Assembly: GCA_018417955.1 (NCBI GenBank)
Contig: JACTVC010000001.1
Coordinates: 3,162,001-3,226,000, forward strand
Origin: Laccaria trichodermophora
Lineage: Eukaryota > Basidiomycota > Agaricomycetes > Agaricales > Hydnangiaceae
Reading direction: 5' to 3'
DNA: 64,000 nucleotides
How positions within the stretch are numbered: position 1 is the stretch's first letter; every line of letters starts with the position of its first letter. The translations under genes were made by a program, and so were the position numbers. The notes beneath the pieces are model-generated. The model ran no database searches. It was not told where the DNA came from and worked only from the letters and a program-made list of their open reading frames with translations. Below, one piece after another: positions 10,562-21,072 of this stretch.

Positions 10562-13500
10562 ATGTCTGAGGACTTTTGGCTTTCCATTCCTGGGCTTCCG
10601 AAGCCTAAAGATGGGTTACGAATGAAACTCTACCATCTTACAGGGTCTGCCAAGGTGCTAGGATACATACGAACCACTCTGTTCATGCCCACGGAAACAG
10701 GAGCATTCGTTAGTTTCGAGCTGGAAGCTTACGTGGTCCGCAACATGCGAGTTCCACTGCTACTGGGCGAAGACTTCCAAACAACGTACGAATTAGGTGT
10801 AACTCGGTACGCTACGGGTCATTGTGATGTGCATGTTGGTCGAACGGGTCGAATAATCAAAGCCTCGTCAGCACAACGAGTCGACCTAGGATTCGAGATT
10901 AGACAGGCCCATACTACGCAGTCGTTCGTCAGAGCCAAAGCAGCCCGCCGATCCAAGTGGCAGAAGCCCGTTCAGGGTGACCCTCCTGTCCTAGCGGACG
11001 AGGATGCTGTCATTCAGCCACATTCTGTGAGGAACATCAGGGTGTCCGCTCCGTTTGCAGGACGCGTCGACTGGATGGTTGAGAAGGTCGTCATCGGCTT
11101 GGAAGACGGGGACATTCTGGCAGCTCCCACAACGTGGATCACAGCTTCCATGCCTATACTACCCATCGCTAACCCTAGCGCCTCCCCCAGGATTATTAGG
11201 AAAGGCGACTTAGTCGGACATTTACTAGATCCCAGTGGCACGTTGGACGACCCTTCCGATGAGAGCACGCTAGCGCGATACGTCGCGTCGGCTGATGCCT
11301 TGCGAAAGGTTATTACAGGCTCTCTGAAGGCGCAGGACTTAGCGGACGCCCAACCAACGCCTAATGGTCCGGACGATAAGTTAGATCAGGATGATGCTTG
11401 GGGACCTAAGACTACGGCTGTACCGGAGGACCCAGTGCAAGGTGATATCCTTGATGCCGTGAACTTAGGTCCTGATGTGCCGGAAGAATTTCAAAAACCT
11501 TTGGCGGACATCCTACGCAAGAATGTCAACGCCTTTGGTATCAACGGTCGGCTAGGACAAGTCGCAGCTAAGGTCCCTATCCCCCTCAAGGAGGGCTCGG
11601 CACCTGTTTCTGTTCCAATGTACGCCGCTTCCCCAGCGAAGCGCGAAGTAATTGATAAACAGATGAAGACGTGGTTCGAGGCAGACGTCATTGAGCCATC
11701 GGTCAGCCCATGGGGATTTCCAGTCGTTGTAGTCTACCGCAACGGCAAAGCGCGTCTTGCAGTAGATTACCGGAAGTTAAATGCACAGACTATACCCGAC
11801 GAATTCCCCATTCCGCGTCAGACAGAAATCGTCCAGGCCTTGTCAGGTGCTCAAGTCCTTTCGACTTTCGATGCACTAGCTGGGTTTACTCAGCTGGAAA
11901 TGGCGGACGAGGACAAGGAAAAGACCGCCTTCCGGTGTCACCTGGGTCTATGGCAATTCAAGAGAATGCCCTTTGGATTACGCAACGGACCATCCATCTT
12001 TCAGCGTTTGATGCAAGGCATACTATCCCCTTACCTGTGGTTATTCGCGCTGGTGTACATTGACGATATCGTCGTCTACTCTAAATCCTGGGAGGAACAT
12101 CTCGTCCATCTAGACCAAGTATTAGGTGCTATTGCCGCAGCCGGTATCACCCTATCTCCGCCAAAATGTTTCATTGTGTATTCCTCCATTCTTTTACTGG
12201 GTCAGAAAGTCTCTCGGTTGGGATTATCGACGCACCAAGAGAAGGTTCAAGCCATTATGGACCTTGCTCGCCCAACCTCGGTGTCCGACTTGCAAAAGTT
12301 TCTGGGCATGGTAGTTTATTTTTCAACATATATCCCTTTTTATTCTTTCATAGCGAAACCCTTGTTCGAGCTTCTGAAGAAGGGTTCACGGTGGGATTGG
12401 CGGGCCGAGCATGAGCTGGCTTTTCAGCAAGCTAAGGAAGCGCTTTCTAGCGCCCCTGTCTTGGGTCATCCCATGCAGGGTTGTCCTTACCGTTTGTACA
12501 CGGATGCTTCTGACGTCGCGTTAGGGGCGAGCCTACAGCAGGTCCAGACCATCCAGGTTGGTGACCTGAAAGGCACGCCAACGTATGATAAGCTTGCTAA
12601 AGCGTGGTCTGAGGACAAGCCAATCCCTCACCTTTTTCCAATTCTGTCTAAGGACGTCGTTGAGAAACCTACTGACGACTCCTGGGGCCCATCTCTCGAT
12701 GAAACTACGGTTCACGTGGAACGTGTCATCGCCTATTGGAGCAGGACATTCAAGGCAGCAGAGCGTAACTACAGCGCTACCGAAAGGGAAGCGTTGGGTG
12801 CCAAGGAAGCTCTGGTCAAGTTCCAGCCATTTATAGAGGGGGAGACAGTTATCCTCATCACTGATCACGCTGCCCTTCAATGGGCTCGAGTCTATGAGAA
12901 CGCCAACAGGAGATTAGCGGCGTGGGGGGCGGTGTTTGCGGCGTATCCAGGACTACAGATTGTGCATAGAGCAGGACGGGTTCATTCTAACGTGGACCCA
13001 TTATCCAGGCTTCCGCGTGTACCACCGCATAACTCCCCTATTGTCGATGACATCACGGCTATAGCACCAGACGAGGCTAAACAAGATAGAGCTCAAGCCG
13101 TCGAAGATCGTATTCATAGGGCAAGTGCACCTCGTGCAGCGTTCACTGTGTCCTGTTGGGAGGACATAGTGGAGCGCCGAGCGAATGCAGCTCACTACGA
13201 ACCATCGGGAAGTCTAGCCCAAAGGGAGGCAGATCGATTAGCGGCCGCTGAAGCGAGATCGCGGAGGGCTACTAAGCGTAGTAACTTCCCAGTCACGGAA
13301 TCATCACCAAGAGCGACGCCCACAGCGGATGAGATTCCCTTAGCAGCAGAGCCCCTCTCTACTGAGGAAGTCAAGGACGATTCCCCCACAACGGATCCCC
13401 TGCCCACAGAAGACGACCTACCTTTCCCCTTGGATGATCACTGGACTTACCCGATAGGAGTGAAGCCTGACTCCTTAGCCTTTGATGACGAATGGTTGAA

Positions 13501-13909
13501 CAAACCTCACCTTCTCGTGGCGATGAAGCCCTCGGTAGTTGCCGCCTTCGCTCAAGGCTACTCGAAGGACAAATACTTTGCTCCTAAGTACGTAGAGGAC
13601 GTCCCCAACCCCAGAACTGTCATCACCCCCTCCCACTTCCGCAAAAGTAAGGAAGGATTACTCTATTTCATAGACGCGGATTGGTCCGCCAGACTCTGCG
13701 TTCCAGAATCAAGAATTCATTTCGTATTGAAGTGGATTCACGATTCCCCTTATGAGAGCGCACATGCTGGACCACGTCGATTCATATCCAGACTTCGAGA
13801 GTTGTTTTACTGGCCTACTATGCATAAAGACGTAATGGACTACACAAAGTCCTGCGACACCTGTCAGAAAATCAAAATTGATAGACGCGCGCCAGCTGGT
13901 AGCCTCTGA
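10562..13909 (+). CDS. Gypsy pol: protease remnant, reverse transcriptase, RNase H, integrase zinc domain
   Basis: 1115 codons. Residues 1-100 resemble the C-terminal half of a retropepsin (VPLLLGEDF), but the catalytic DTG/DSG is not visible; it would fall at the upstream stop. Reverse transcriptase spans about 340-590, with YIDD at 499-502. RNase H follows (YTDAS near 646; ATEREAL; TDHAALQW). An integrase HHCC domain lies at about 1060-1105 (HDSP...HAG...CDTCQ). The frame ends at TGA (13907-13909) and continues unchanged beyond it. The enzyme set copies element RNA to DNA. The stop separates the zinc domain from the integrase core, so this copy probably makes no complete integrase unless the stop is read through. 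Confidence 0.92.
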   Translation: MSEDFWLSIPGLPKPKDGLRMKLYHLTGSAKVLGYIRTTLFMPTETGAFVSFELEAYVVRNMRVPLLLGEDFQTTYELGVTRYATGHCDVHVGRTGRIIKASSAQRVDLGFEIRQAHTTQSFVRAKAARRSKWQKPVQGDPPVLADEDAVIQPHSVRNIRVSAPFAGRVDWMVEKVVIGLEDGDILAAPTTWITASMPILPIANPSASPRIIRKGDLVGHLLDPSGTLDDPSDESTLARYVASADALRKVITGSLKAQDLADAQPTPNGPDDKLDQDDAWGPKTTAVPEDPVQGDILDAVNLGPDVPEEFQKPLADILRKNVNAFGINGRLGQVAAKVPIPLKEGSAPVSVPMYAASPAKREVIDKQMKTWFEADVIEPSVSPWGFPVVVVYRNGKARLAVDYRKLNAQTIPDEFPIPRQTEIVQALSGAQVLSTFDALAGFTQLEMADEDKEKTAFRCHLGLWQFKRMPFGLRNGPSIFQRLMQGILSPYLWLFALVYIDDIVVYSKSWEEHLVHLDQVLGAIAAAGITLSPPKCFIVYSSILLLGQKVSRLGLSTHQEKVQAIMDLARPTSVSDLQKFLGMVVYFSTYIPFYSFIAKPLFELLKKGSRWDWRAEHELAFQQAKEALSSAPVLGHPMQGCPYRLYTDASDVALGASLQQVQTIQVGDLKGTPTYDKLAKAWSEDKPIPHLFPILSKDVVEKPTDDSWGPSLDETTVHVERVIAYWSRTFKAAERNYSATEREALGAKEALVKFQPFIEGETVILITDHAALQWARVYENANRRLAAWGAVFAAYPGLQIVHRAGRVHSNVDPLSRLPRVPPHNSPIVDDITAIAPDEAKQDRAQAVEDRIHRASAPRAAFTVSCWEDIVERRANAAHYEPSGSLAQREADRLAAAEARSRRATKRSNFPVTESSPRATPTADEIPLAAEPLSTEEVKDDSPTTDPLPTEDDLPFPLDDHWTYPIGVKPDSLAFDDEWLNKPHLLVAMKPSVVAAFAQGYSKDKYFAPKYVEDVPNPRTVITPSHFRKSKEGLLYFIDADWSARLCVPESRIHFVLKWIHDSPYESAHAGPRRFISRLRELFYWPTMHKDVMDYTKSCDTCQKIKIDRRAPAGSL

Positions 13910-15043
13910 CCTTCGCATATTCCAGCTAGGCCTTTCTCTACAGTGTCGCTCGATCTCATCACAGGCCTCCCTCCGTCCGGTGAAGAAGGTTACACGGCCA
14001 TCTTTGCCGTAATCGACAAACTAACCAAGTTTGCCATCTTCTTACCTGTTCATGAGACATTGAGCCAAGAACAGTTTGCGGATCTCTTCGTGGACAGAGT
14101 GGCCAACGTCTACGGGCTACCTGAGCGCATAATAGCCGATCGCGACAAGCGTTGGTCTACTGCGTTCTGGAAGTCCATAGTAGCAAACTACGGCAGCGTC
14201 ATGGCTCTGTCCTCATCGCACCACCCTCAGACGGATGGACAGACCGAGATCCTTAACGCTACCATAGAGCAGATGCTTCGGGCGTACGTAGCTTCAGACC
14301 AGACGTCCTGGGCCAAATGGCTCAGCGTGTTGAATTACTCGTACAACAGCTCTACTCACTCATCTACGGGTTACTCTCCGCAATTCCTGTTAATGGGCTA
14401 CAAACCTCGAACTTCCACTGTAGGAGTAATTCCCGAAGGAGATCCCGTGGCTAGGCCGTTCGTCGCCAGCCAATCGGCAGAAGAATTCCTAGGCGAACTG
14501 GAATTCCATCGCGCCCTAGCTAGGGACGCACTCGTGCTCGCTCAGGAACGACAAGCTACCGCATACAATAAAGGCCGCAGACCAGTAGACACGCTGCAGA
14601 GGGGCGACCTAGTCCTAATTAATCCCCACACTCTCAAGCTCGTGGATGTCAAGGGCACAGGCCGGAAACTCGTTCAGAGGACTATAGGACCATTCGAGGT
14701 CTTGGAACAAGTCAATCCTCAAGTGTACCGTTTGAAGTTACCACCCAACTACCCTATGCACCCGGTTTTCAACATCGAGCACCTCAAGAAATATCACTCG
14801 TCTCCCGAACGATTCGATGGAAGGGATTCATTACCCAGTACTAGGGAGTTAATCCCTCACCCTGAATACGAAGTTGAATCTATTGTGGGCCACCGTCTAA
14901 CTACGCAAAAACGAGGCAATCGCCGGATGTATCTAGTCCACTGGAAGGGTCACGACCCCGTCGACGACACTTGGGTATCGGAATATGACCTTCGTAACGC
15001 TCCAGAGCTCACGAGAGCGTACATACGAGCCCATGGGCTTTGA
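13910..15043 (+). CDS. Gypsy pol continued: integrase core and chromodomain
   Basis: This is the same frame as the preceding pol ORF, resumed after the TGA; the first ATG of the frame is not needed and coding sense starts directly after the stop (PARPFSTVSLDL). Counting from 13943, catalytic residues are in SLDLITG (Asp near 4), IIADRDKRW (Asp near 66) and GQTEILN (Glu near 103). A GDLVLINP segment follows. The C-terminus (about 308-360) is a chromodomain with YEVESIVGHR, YLVHWKGH and TWVSEYDL. Chromodomains tether integrase to methylated histone H3 in chromoviruses. Length and order are normal for the family. Confidence 0.92.
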   Translation, partial: PSHIPARPFSTVSLDLITGLPPSGEEGYTAIFAVIDKLTKFAIFLPVHETLSQEQFADLFVDRVANVYGLPERIIADRDKRWSTAFWKSIVANYGSVMALSSSHHPQTDGQTEILNATIEQMLRAYVASDQTSWAKWLSVLNYSYNSSTHSSTGYSPQFLLMGYKPRTSTVGVIPEGDPVARPFVASQSAEEFLGELEFHRALARDALVLAQERQATAYNKGRRPVDTLQRGDLVLINPHTLKLVDVKGTGRKLVQRTIGPFEVLEQVNPQVYRLKLPPNYPMHPVFNIEHLKKYHSSPERFDGRDSLPSTRELIPHPEYEVESIVGHRLTTQKRGNRRMYLVHWKGHDPVDDTWVSEYDLRNAPELTRAYIRAHGL

Positions 15044-15266
15044 AAAGCCGACTGACTAATCCGTTGCCCATTCTATTTGCGTTAATTTGGTGATTGATTG
15101 ATGGACAAAGATCTCCCGACTCTCCGTTTCTTTCTTCCTTACCCCCACCTTCCACCCTCGCGCGGTCAATTCTGCGTTGAAACTAATTATTCTATCCATC
15201 GCGCGGCTAGTTCTGCGTTGAACTCACACTTACACTCCTTTTTAATTACTTACTTACGAATCCTTT

Positions 15267-18230
15267 ATGTACTCCTACGCGTCCAGCTATCGCCCTGCCC
15301 GGGACACGCGAGTAACATCCACCAGGAGGTCCAGCGCAACGGGCTACTTAGCAAAGCCATGCGTTGACTCCAGGATGACCGTGCAGCTACCCCGTTTTGA
15401 AATCCAATCCCATCGCACTGTGCAAATCGGAGAGGAAGCTTGGGAGCTATGGTCCCCAAACTCCAAACAGATCCCTTTCCTCCCCGGCATGATGGAAGAC
15501 CTCTTCAAGGTTGATCTGGCTGATCGTCGCGCTGATCGTCGAAGCGATGGGCATTTGGGCAGATTCGACCCCTGTGTTTCACCTCAGTATTCATTCGGTC
15601 ACCCTGAATGGGCCGCCCATGTTAAACGAAACCCACCTTCATCCTCCGGATATCCCGAGTTCGCCAGCGTTTTGGACATCACAGATTCACGAAGTTCCGT
15701 CCTCGCCAGTTACGTCAAAGAGTTGCTACAGAGGAATGCGTTCTTAGATGCTCGCGCTAAGGAGCTCAGGACAAACAGCGACCGAAATGCGGCTATGGCT
15801 TTGGAAGATGTGTGGCGGGCTCTTCCGCCCACTGTCAACCAGGAGGACATAGACGATCTCCGTACCATTCGTTCTTTCGATCAAGCCCTGGATGAGGTTA
15901 CTCGCTTGCAACGGAAGTTCAAAATGAAGGCTGCGTGGATAGATTGGATAGAGCAACATCAAACCACTCCATCATGGTCCCGAGCGTCGAACCGTCTTCC
16001 CGATATGGCCGATGATTCCTACATGGGCATTTGGATCAATGGCCTATACGAAGACGAGATCGATTGGCTATTGGCGCACCGTATCCCCTGCTTTATATCT
16101 CATAAGCTAGAGGGGAACGAGTCGGATCGCCTAGTTAATGCTGGTTTTGCACAGAAGGACTCTACCTTTGTCAGGGGTACGGCAATCGAGGATTTGAGCC
16201 ACTCACACAATCGGATGGAGGCCTTCTTGCGCAGACAAAATGTAATTATCACTCACTCAGACCACGACGACAACATCGGTAGTGAAGAGCCCTCTGACCC
16301 TCCAGCTGCGTTAGCCGCTTCCTTTTCCCTAGCGCACAGGGAATGGTCAAGAGGAGGCCCCGCTCCTCCCGTGTACGAATTCGCTCTTAACACCGCTCCA
16401 TCTGCGCCACCTGCGGCGACGCCCTCTCCCTTACTTGATATCGACTTCTCCCGTCACGATGCTGACCCACTGGATATAGTGGAGCTGGATCCTCGCCGAG
16501 TGGCCTGGATTCGTCCTCCTCCCGTCATACGCTGCCAGGAGGGTAAATGGGAGAAATGGGCTGAGAAAAACGTAGAGGGTCAATTATTCGTGGCCAAAGT
16601 AGCGAAATCCTACACGGATTTCGACGGCGTCTCTTACTTCGACCGTGCCCGCAACCGAGAGGTTATTTTGCTGAGCGCCGCTCGTATGCTTCCCGGGGTC
16701 GTTTCGAAGCCTGAGGTGTTTGGCTTCCCATGTCCTCGACACCTGCATTTCGTCGAACTGCCACAGAACAAGGCACCATGTCCTGTCAAAGCTTCCTCCT
16801 GGCTGTACACGACTCAGGACCCAACTTCAGTGGATGTAGGACGACGTGCCATACAACCCGATGCAGAAGACCTCCCCTTCAAAGATGAATTCAGAGGAGG
16901 GACGTCGGACCAGCCACCGTCGCCTCCGCCCAGTCCTGGTCATCAAGGGCCTCCAGCCCCCCGTCACCCAGTGCCCTTGATGGTCGATCCCTTTGATTCG
17001 CCAGACATATTGGGTGTCCCAGACGGTGGGCGACCTATCTCCCCGGTAGACTCGTTACTAGGAGCTCCTCCAGAAGTAGATTGGGGCCTGGATTCAGATG
17101 ATGCGATGGGGCCCCAGATCTCTGCACAACCTGTTGAGGACGTGGAAATGCATGGAGTAGATTTAGGCGACGTACCTTTGCCCGCTCGAAATCCATCCCC
17201 GTTCTCACCAGAAGTAGTGGTGGAACCAACCTCCCTGTCAGTTGACCCCCCTCTGATTTCAGCTCCTCAGCCTTCCGCTCCTGCGTCCATCCCTAGGACT
17301 TCGCGGCTGAGATCTCCTCTTCGTAAGGGAAGCCGAAAGCATCCGCGTCCGCGTTCTCAGTCCCCTTCCCCGCCAAGAAGGAGAGGCGATTCTTACCGCC
17401 CCAGTCGTTCTTCCCATCCTCGAGGGAGTGAGAGAGCCAACCCTTGGACTCCGACGCCAACCCCAGGCTCTTGGTCTGTGCCCAGTGGCCCTTCTAATCC
17501 TTGGTCAAACGCGCCTACTAATAATTCGTGGACCGACTCCTCTAGCGCCAGCGAACAGTCGGCTTTTCGAACCCCGGCTCCAGGATTATCGTCAGCAGGA
17601 TGGGGTTCAGCCCCGGGTTATATGCCGTGGGGTATCAACCCTATCCAAAGCCCCTGGTCGATGCATTACCCAGGCTTCTATCCTTCTGAGCAAATCCCCT
17701 TACCAGGTTGGCCCCCCTTTGGATTCCCTCCCATGCCGCCGCATAGCTGTCCGTCTTGTCATAATTGTTCATCAAGCGGTCGTCTACCAGCTCCGGTAGT
17801 AAACGAGACCCCGTCCCAGCCACCAGCAGCATCCTTACTAGGCCGTTTACGCTCGCCACCAGCCATTGAGCCAGTTCGTGCCCCCTCCATTCCCTTAGCA
17901 CAGCGGTTACGAGACCCAACTCCCCTGGCCGAGCGCTTACAACCCCCTTTCTCTTTGATGCAACGGATGTCAGGACCGTCTTCGGAATTCGTTCAGGGAT
18001 CCTCCTCCCGACCTCTACAGGGTGCCACGCCGACATCTCTACAACAACGTCTGGCAACGGACCTGGAGGATGAGGACGACGAACCATTAGAGCAGGACAG
18101 ACCAGTATCCACTAGCCGTGCACGGAGGAGTCGCAGATCAGGCAGGAAGCAACGCGAGGAGGACCAACGACGTATAGAAGAAGGGAAGACACCAGCAGGA
18201 AAGGGCAAGAGAAGGGATCGACGACGGTAG
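15267..18230 (+). CDS. Large ORF between pol and 3' LTR, unknown function
   Basis: 987 codons, uninterrupted, on the same strand as pol; a later start (MTVQLPRF, 15375) is possible. I do not recognise a named domain. The first half (to about 430) looks globular, with a WIDWIEQHQ helix and a DWLLAHRIPCFISHK segment. The second half is very Pro/Ser-rich and contains a small CPSCHNC cluster near 830. The C-terminus is strongly basic (RSRRSGRKQREEDQRR). Because the gag position upstream is nearly empty, this ORF may supply a Gag-like or nucleic-acid-binding role, or be an accessory protein; both are inference. It is intact while pol is interrupted. Confidence 0.75.
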   Translation: MYSYASSYRPARDTRVTSTRRSSATGYLAKPCVDSRMTVQLPRFEIQSHRTVQIGEEAWELWSPNSKQIPFLPGMMEDLFKVDLADRRADRRSDGHLGRFDPCVSPQYSFGHPEWAAHVKRNPPSSSGYPEFASVLDITDSRSSVLASYVKELLQRNAFLDARAKELRTNSDRNAAMALEDVWRALPPTVNQEDIDDLRTIRSFDQALDEVTRLQRKFKMKAAWIDWIEQHQTTPSWSRASNRLPDMADDSYMGIWINGLYEDEIDWLLAHRIPCFISHKLEGNESDRLVNAGFAQKDSTFVRGTAIEDLSHSHNRMEAFLRRQNVIITHSDHDDNIGSEEPSDPPAALAASFSLAHREWSRGGPAPPVYEFALNTAPSAPPAATPSPLLDIDFSRHDADPLDIVELDPRRVAWIRPPPVIRCQEGKWEKWAEKNVEGQLFVAKVAKSYTDFDGVSYFDRARNREVILLSAARMLPGVVSKPEVFGFPCPRHLHFVELPQNKAPCPVKASSWLYTTQDPTSVDVGRRAIQPDAEDLPFKDEFRGGTSDQPPSPPPSPGHQGPPAPRHPVPLMVDPFDSPDILGVPDGGRPISPVDSLLGAPPEVDWGLDSDDAMGPQISAQPVEDVEMHGVDLGDVPLPARNPSPFSPEVVVEPTSLSVDPPLISAPQPSAPASIPRTSRLRSPLRKGSRKHPRPRSQSPSPPRRRGDSYRPSRSSHPRGSERANPWTPTPTPGSWSVPSGPSNPWSNAPTNNSWTDSSSASEQSAFRTPAPGLSSAGWGSAPGYMPWGINPIQSPWSMHYPGFYPSEQIPLPGWPPFGFPPMPPHSCPSCHNCSSSGRLPAPVVNETPSQPPAASLLGRLRSPPAIEPVRAPSIPLAQRLRDPTPLAERLQPPFSLMQRMSGPSSEFVQGSSSRPLQGATPTSLQQRLATDLEDEDDEPLEQDRPVSTSRARRSRRSGRKQREEDQRRIEEGKTPAGKGKRRDRRR

Positions 18231-18256
18231 AGGATCAAGAGTAACTCGAGTCTGCG

Positions 18257-18269
18257 CGCAGGGGGGCAC
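18257..18269 (+). promoter_or_regulatory. Polypurine tract of the Gypsy element
   Basis: GCGCAGGGGGGCAC lies directly before the 3' LTR start TGTGATACGG. The G run is the expected plus-strand primer. Confidence 0.7.
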
Positions 18270-18647
18270 TGTGATACGGAGTTGAGGATGCACGCAGCCA
18301 CGCTTACCAATGCCGGACTTATATTGTTTGTAATTGCCTTTCGTACTTGAGACATAACCATATTCATCTTGCTACCAAGCTCGCGTGAAGTGTGTCCTGT
18401 GTCCACTGCTGGTAAGACCAAAGGGCGAGCTCCCTGCATAATGCTCCCTCCTCCACAGGATACGAGAGCCCACTCTCTGGGTTATAGAGAATCCCACCTA
18501 GGATTGCTAGGCAACTCGAGTAGATGAGCGCGCCGTAAGGCAGCGTTCTCTCCTCTCTTCAATTCATCAAGACTACGCTACTACATGTAGCTACGGTACT
18601 ACGAGACTTCACGCGCACGAAGTCCCCGCACGCACTGAGGTTTCACA
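18270..18647 (+). repeat. 3' LTR of the Gypsy element
   Basis: 378 bp, no difference from the 5' LTR on reading; followed by the TSD copy CTCAC. Confidence 0.97.
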
Positions 18648-18652
18648 CTCAC

Positions 18653-20040
18653 TCACAATCACCTGGCTCCCAAACCTAGAACTCATAGTGATGATGTGAT
18701 GCCATAGAGGCTGGTACTTCCCTGATAACCACTGTGCTCAACCTCGCCTTGGCTGAGTCAGTAAATCAACCTTGTCATCAATTCGGCATAAAAGATGTTG
18801 TGTTCTGCTTCAACCATCCCTCTGTCCCTTTTTGTATTGACCAGAGCTCTGCCATGTGGTGTGGATTTGGCTTGATTTAAGCCTGTCCAATGTGTGTCAA
18901 TATCAAGTTGAACATAAAAAGGAAAATGGGTTTCAAACTTATCTAAAAATCATCTGCAATAGTCAAGATCATAGACATTAGGGATTGCTCCCTCTCAATG
19001 CTATTGATGACAATGTCCCAGTGATCCTCAAGAGTCAACACAGCATTGTAAAAGACTGATGTAAAGCTTGCATACATGCAAGGGGGTGGTGGAACGTGGA
19101 TCCCAAACACTGGCTGGGAGGGAGGGGGTCTGGCTGAAGGCTGAAAAAAAAAATGGTGACCTGGTCTATTTTTGTCACAGATTGCCCAAGCAACAGAATA
19201 AAAGCATCTGTTTGAGAGCCAGGCAGGTACTTATGATGTCTGCAATGGTGAAGGGAGTGTAGGCCATCAGAATGCCCATGGATGCTGTGATGGGTTTCAC
19301 ATAAGTATAGAGGATGAGGTGGAGTGCAGGAACTTTCTTTTTTCCTTACAGACATTTTACTCCAGTTTTACTCCCCAAAATTGTGTTCAGGCCATACTTG
19401 AAGCTCCAAACGAACTCCTTATGAGAGAAAGAATTTATTATATAAAGGCTCTTGTTGATGAAAGCATAGACAAAGCTGCTTTGTACACCATGGCTGAGCT
19501 GAACATAAATTTGTTTGAATGAGTTTTTCTATGTTGCATTTTCACATGGAAATATGCTTTTGCCAGTTCATAAAACTCACTGCTTTCTTGACATAATATA
19601 TGTTCCTCCATGCCAAGATTTGTATGCAAAGCATTTTTAACTTTGAGTTGAAGGTTTGTGAGTTTCCAGTGACTGGCAGGCTGCAGGCTAGCTTTCCTAG
19701 AAGCTGGGACCATGTGACAAAAGAAATAAATTGAAAAAACATCAATGTTCCCCATTACAGGATACCTTGGGAATGATTTGAAGGTCTACCCTAATGTCCC
19801 AGATGTTTGAGCAATGAAATCAGAGAAATCAGGGAGAGCAAACCACAAATGGTGGAGGAAGGGCAAGGTGACTTGTCAAAAAAGCAGGAGATGAACAGCT
19901 GATACATGGTGTAGAGAGAAAGGGGAATGGTCTCATAAAATGTCTGTACCAAGTCTTGATCACGAATGGCCACAGGCCAGCATCAACATTTGCAACCACT
20001 TTTGGCATTAGGGGGGAAAAACACTGAGACAATCATGAAA
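18653..20040. other. Unassigned old sequence; possible decayed exons on -
   Basis: This continues the block interrupted at 9178. On - there are short frames with sensible composition, for example 19755-19438 (105 codons) and a run near 19262-19190 (YVKPITASMGILMAYTP), but no family was recognised and frames are broken. It may be an old decayed gene or transposon. Confidence 0.35.
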
Positions 20041-21055
20041 TGCTGATAATAGAGCATACAGCCAGAATGACAAGACACAGTCTTTCACAAATGGAGGTGG
20101 TGCATACTGGGCATTTCTTTTAAGCCCAAGAACAGATGAAACAGATAAAGACTCACTGCTAAGTATAATGCTCTCCCTGGGCATAAAAATTTGACATACA
20201 ACCAGAACAACAAAACACGGTCTTTCGAAAATAGAGATGGTGATTCGTTCGTACTGGGTGTTTCTTTTAAGCCCAAGAACAGGTGAAACGAATGAAAATT
20301 CACGGTTAAGTGAAATGCTCCCCCTGGGCATAAAAATTTGACATACAGCCAGAACGACAAAACGCGGTCTTTCGCAAATGGAGATGGAGATTTGTTCGTA
20401 CTGTGCGTTTTTTTTAAGCCCAAGAACAGGTGAAACGGATGAAAACTCACTGCTAAATGAAATTCTCCCCCTGGGCATAGAAAATTAACATACAGTCAGA
20501 ACGACAAAACGCGGTCTTTCGAAAATAGAGATGGTAATTCTTTCATACTGGGCGTTCTTTTTAAGCCCAAGAACAGGTAAAACGGATGAAAACTCACTAG
20601 TACTCACTGCTAAGTGAAATTCTCCCCCTGGCCATAAAAGTCTGACATACAGCCAGAACGACAAAACACGGTCTTTTGCAAATAGAGATGAAGATTCTTT
20701 CGTACTGAGCGTTCCTTTTAAGCCCAAGAACAGGTGAAACGGATGAAAACTCACTGCTAAATGAAATGCTTCCCTGGGTATAAAACTTTAACATACAGCC
20801 AAAACGACAAAACGTGGTCTTTCGCAAATGGAGATGGTGATTCTTTAATACTGGGCATTTCTTTTAAGCCTAAGAACAGGTGAAACAGATGAAAACTCAC
20901 TGCTAAGTGAAATGCTCCCCACTCAGGCATAAAAATTAACATCCAAAAAGAACAACAAAACATGGTCTTTTGAATATGGAGGTGGCAATTCCCTCATACT
21001 GGGTGATTTTTTTAAGCCCAACAACAGGCGAAACAGATGAAAACTCACTTCGAAA
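20041..21055. repeat. Seven-copy minisatellite, about 145-bp unit
   Basis: The unit contains a CAGCCAGAACGACAAAAC start, GGTCTTTCG, a TTTTAAGCCCAAGAACAGG core and CTCACTGCTAAGTGAAATGC. Unit starts are near 20070, 20201, 20346, 20496, 20653, 20799 and 20942, so spacing is 131-157 bp. Copies are imperfect. Several frames stay open through the array on -, but composition and repetition argue against a gene. Confidence 0.85.
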
Positions 21056-21072
21056 CAATGGTGATACAGTAT

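Larger units (their letters stand above)
9183..18647 (+). mobile_element. Complete chromodomain Ty3/Gypsy retrotransposon, 9,465 bp
   Basis: Two 378-bp LTRs (9183-9560 and 18270-18647), both TG...CA, flank a primer-binding site, a short N-terminal ORF, pol, a long extra ORF and a polypurine tract. A perfect 5-bp TSD, CTCAC, lies at 9178-9182 and 18648-18652. I found no difference between the LTRs on reading, so the insertion is young. It sits 19 bp from the MITE, in the same older sequence block. The pol frame contains two stop codons, so the copy may have moved with enzymes supplied by another element. Confidence 0.96.

Noticed and set aside
11014..11268. ORFs on - within pol (also 10117-10437, 11491-11691)
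   Set aside because: Antisense shadows of the pol frame; no introns, motifs or context, unlike genes A and B.
17993..18439. 148-codon ORF on - reaching into the 3' LTR
   Set aside because: Overlaps the 987-codon ORF and the LTR; no supporting features.
20008..20963. ORFs of 76-156 codons on -, with FHLFLGLK repeats
   Set aside because: Product of the minisatellite; units vary in length and shift frame.
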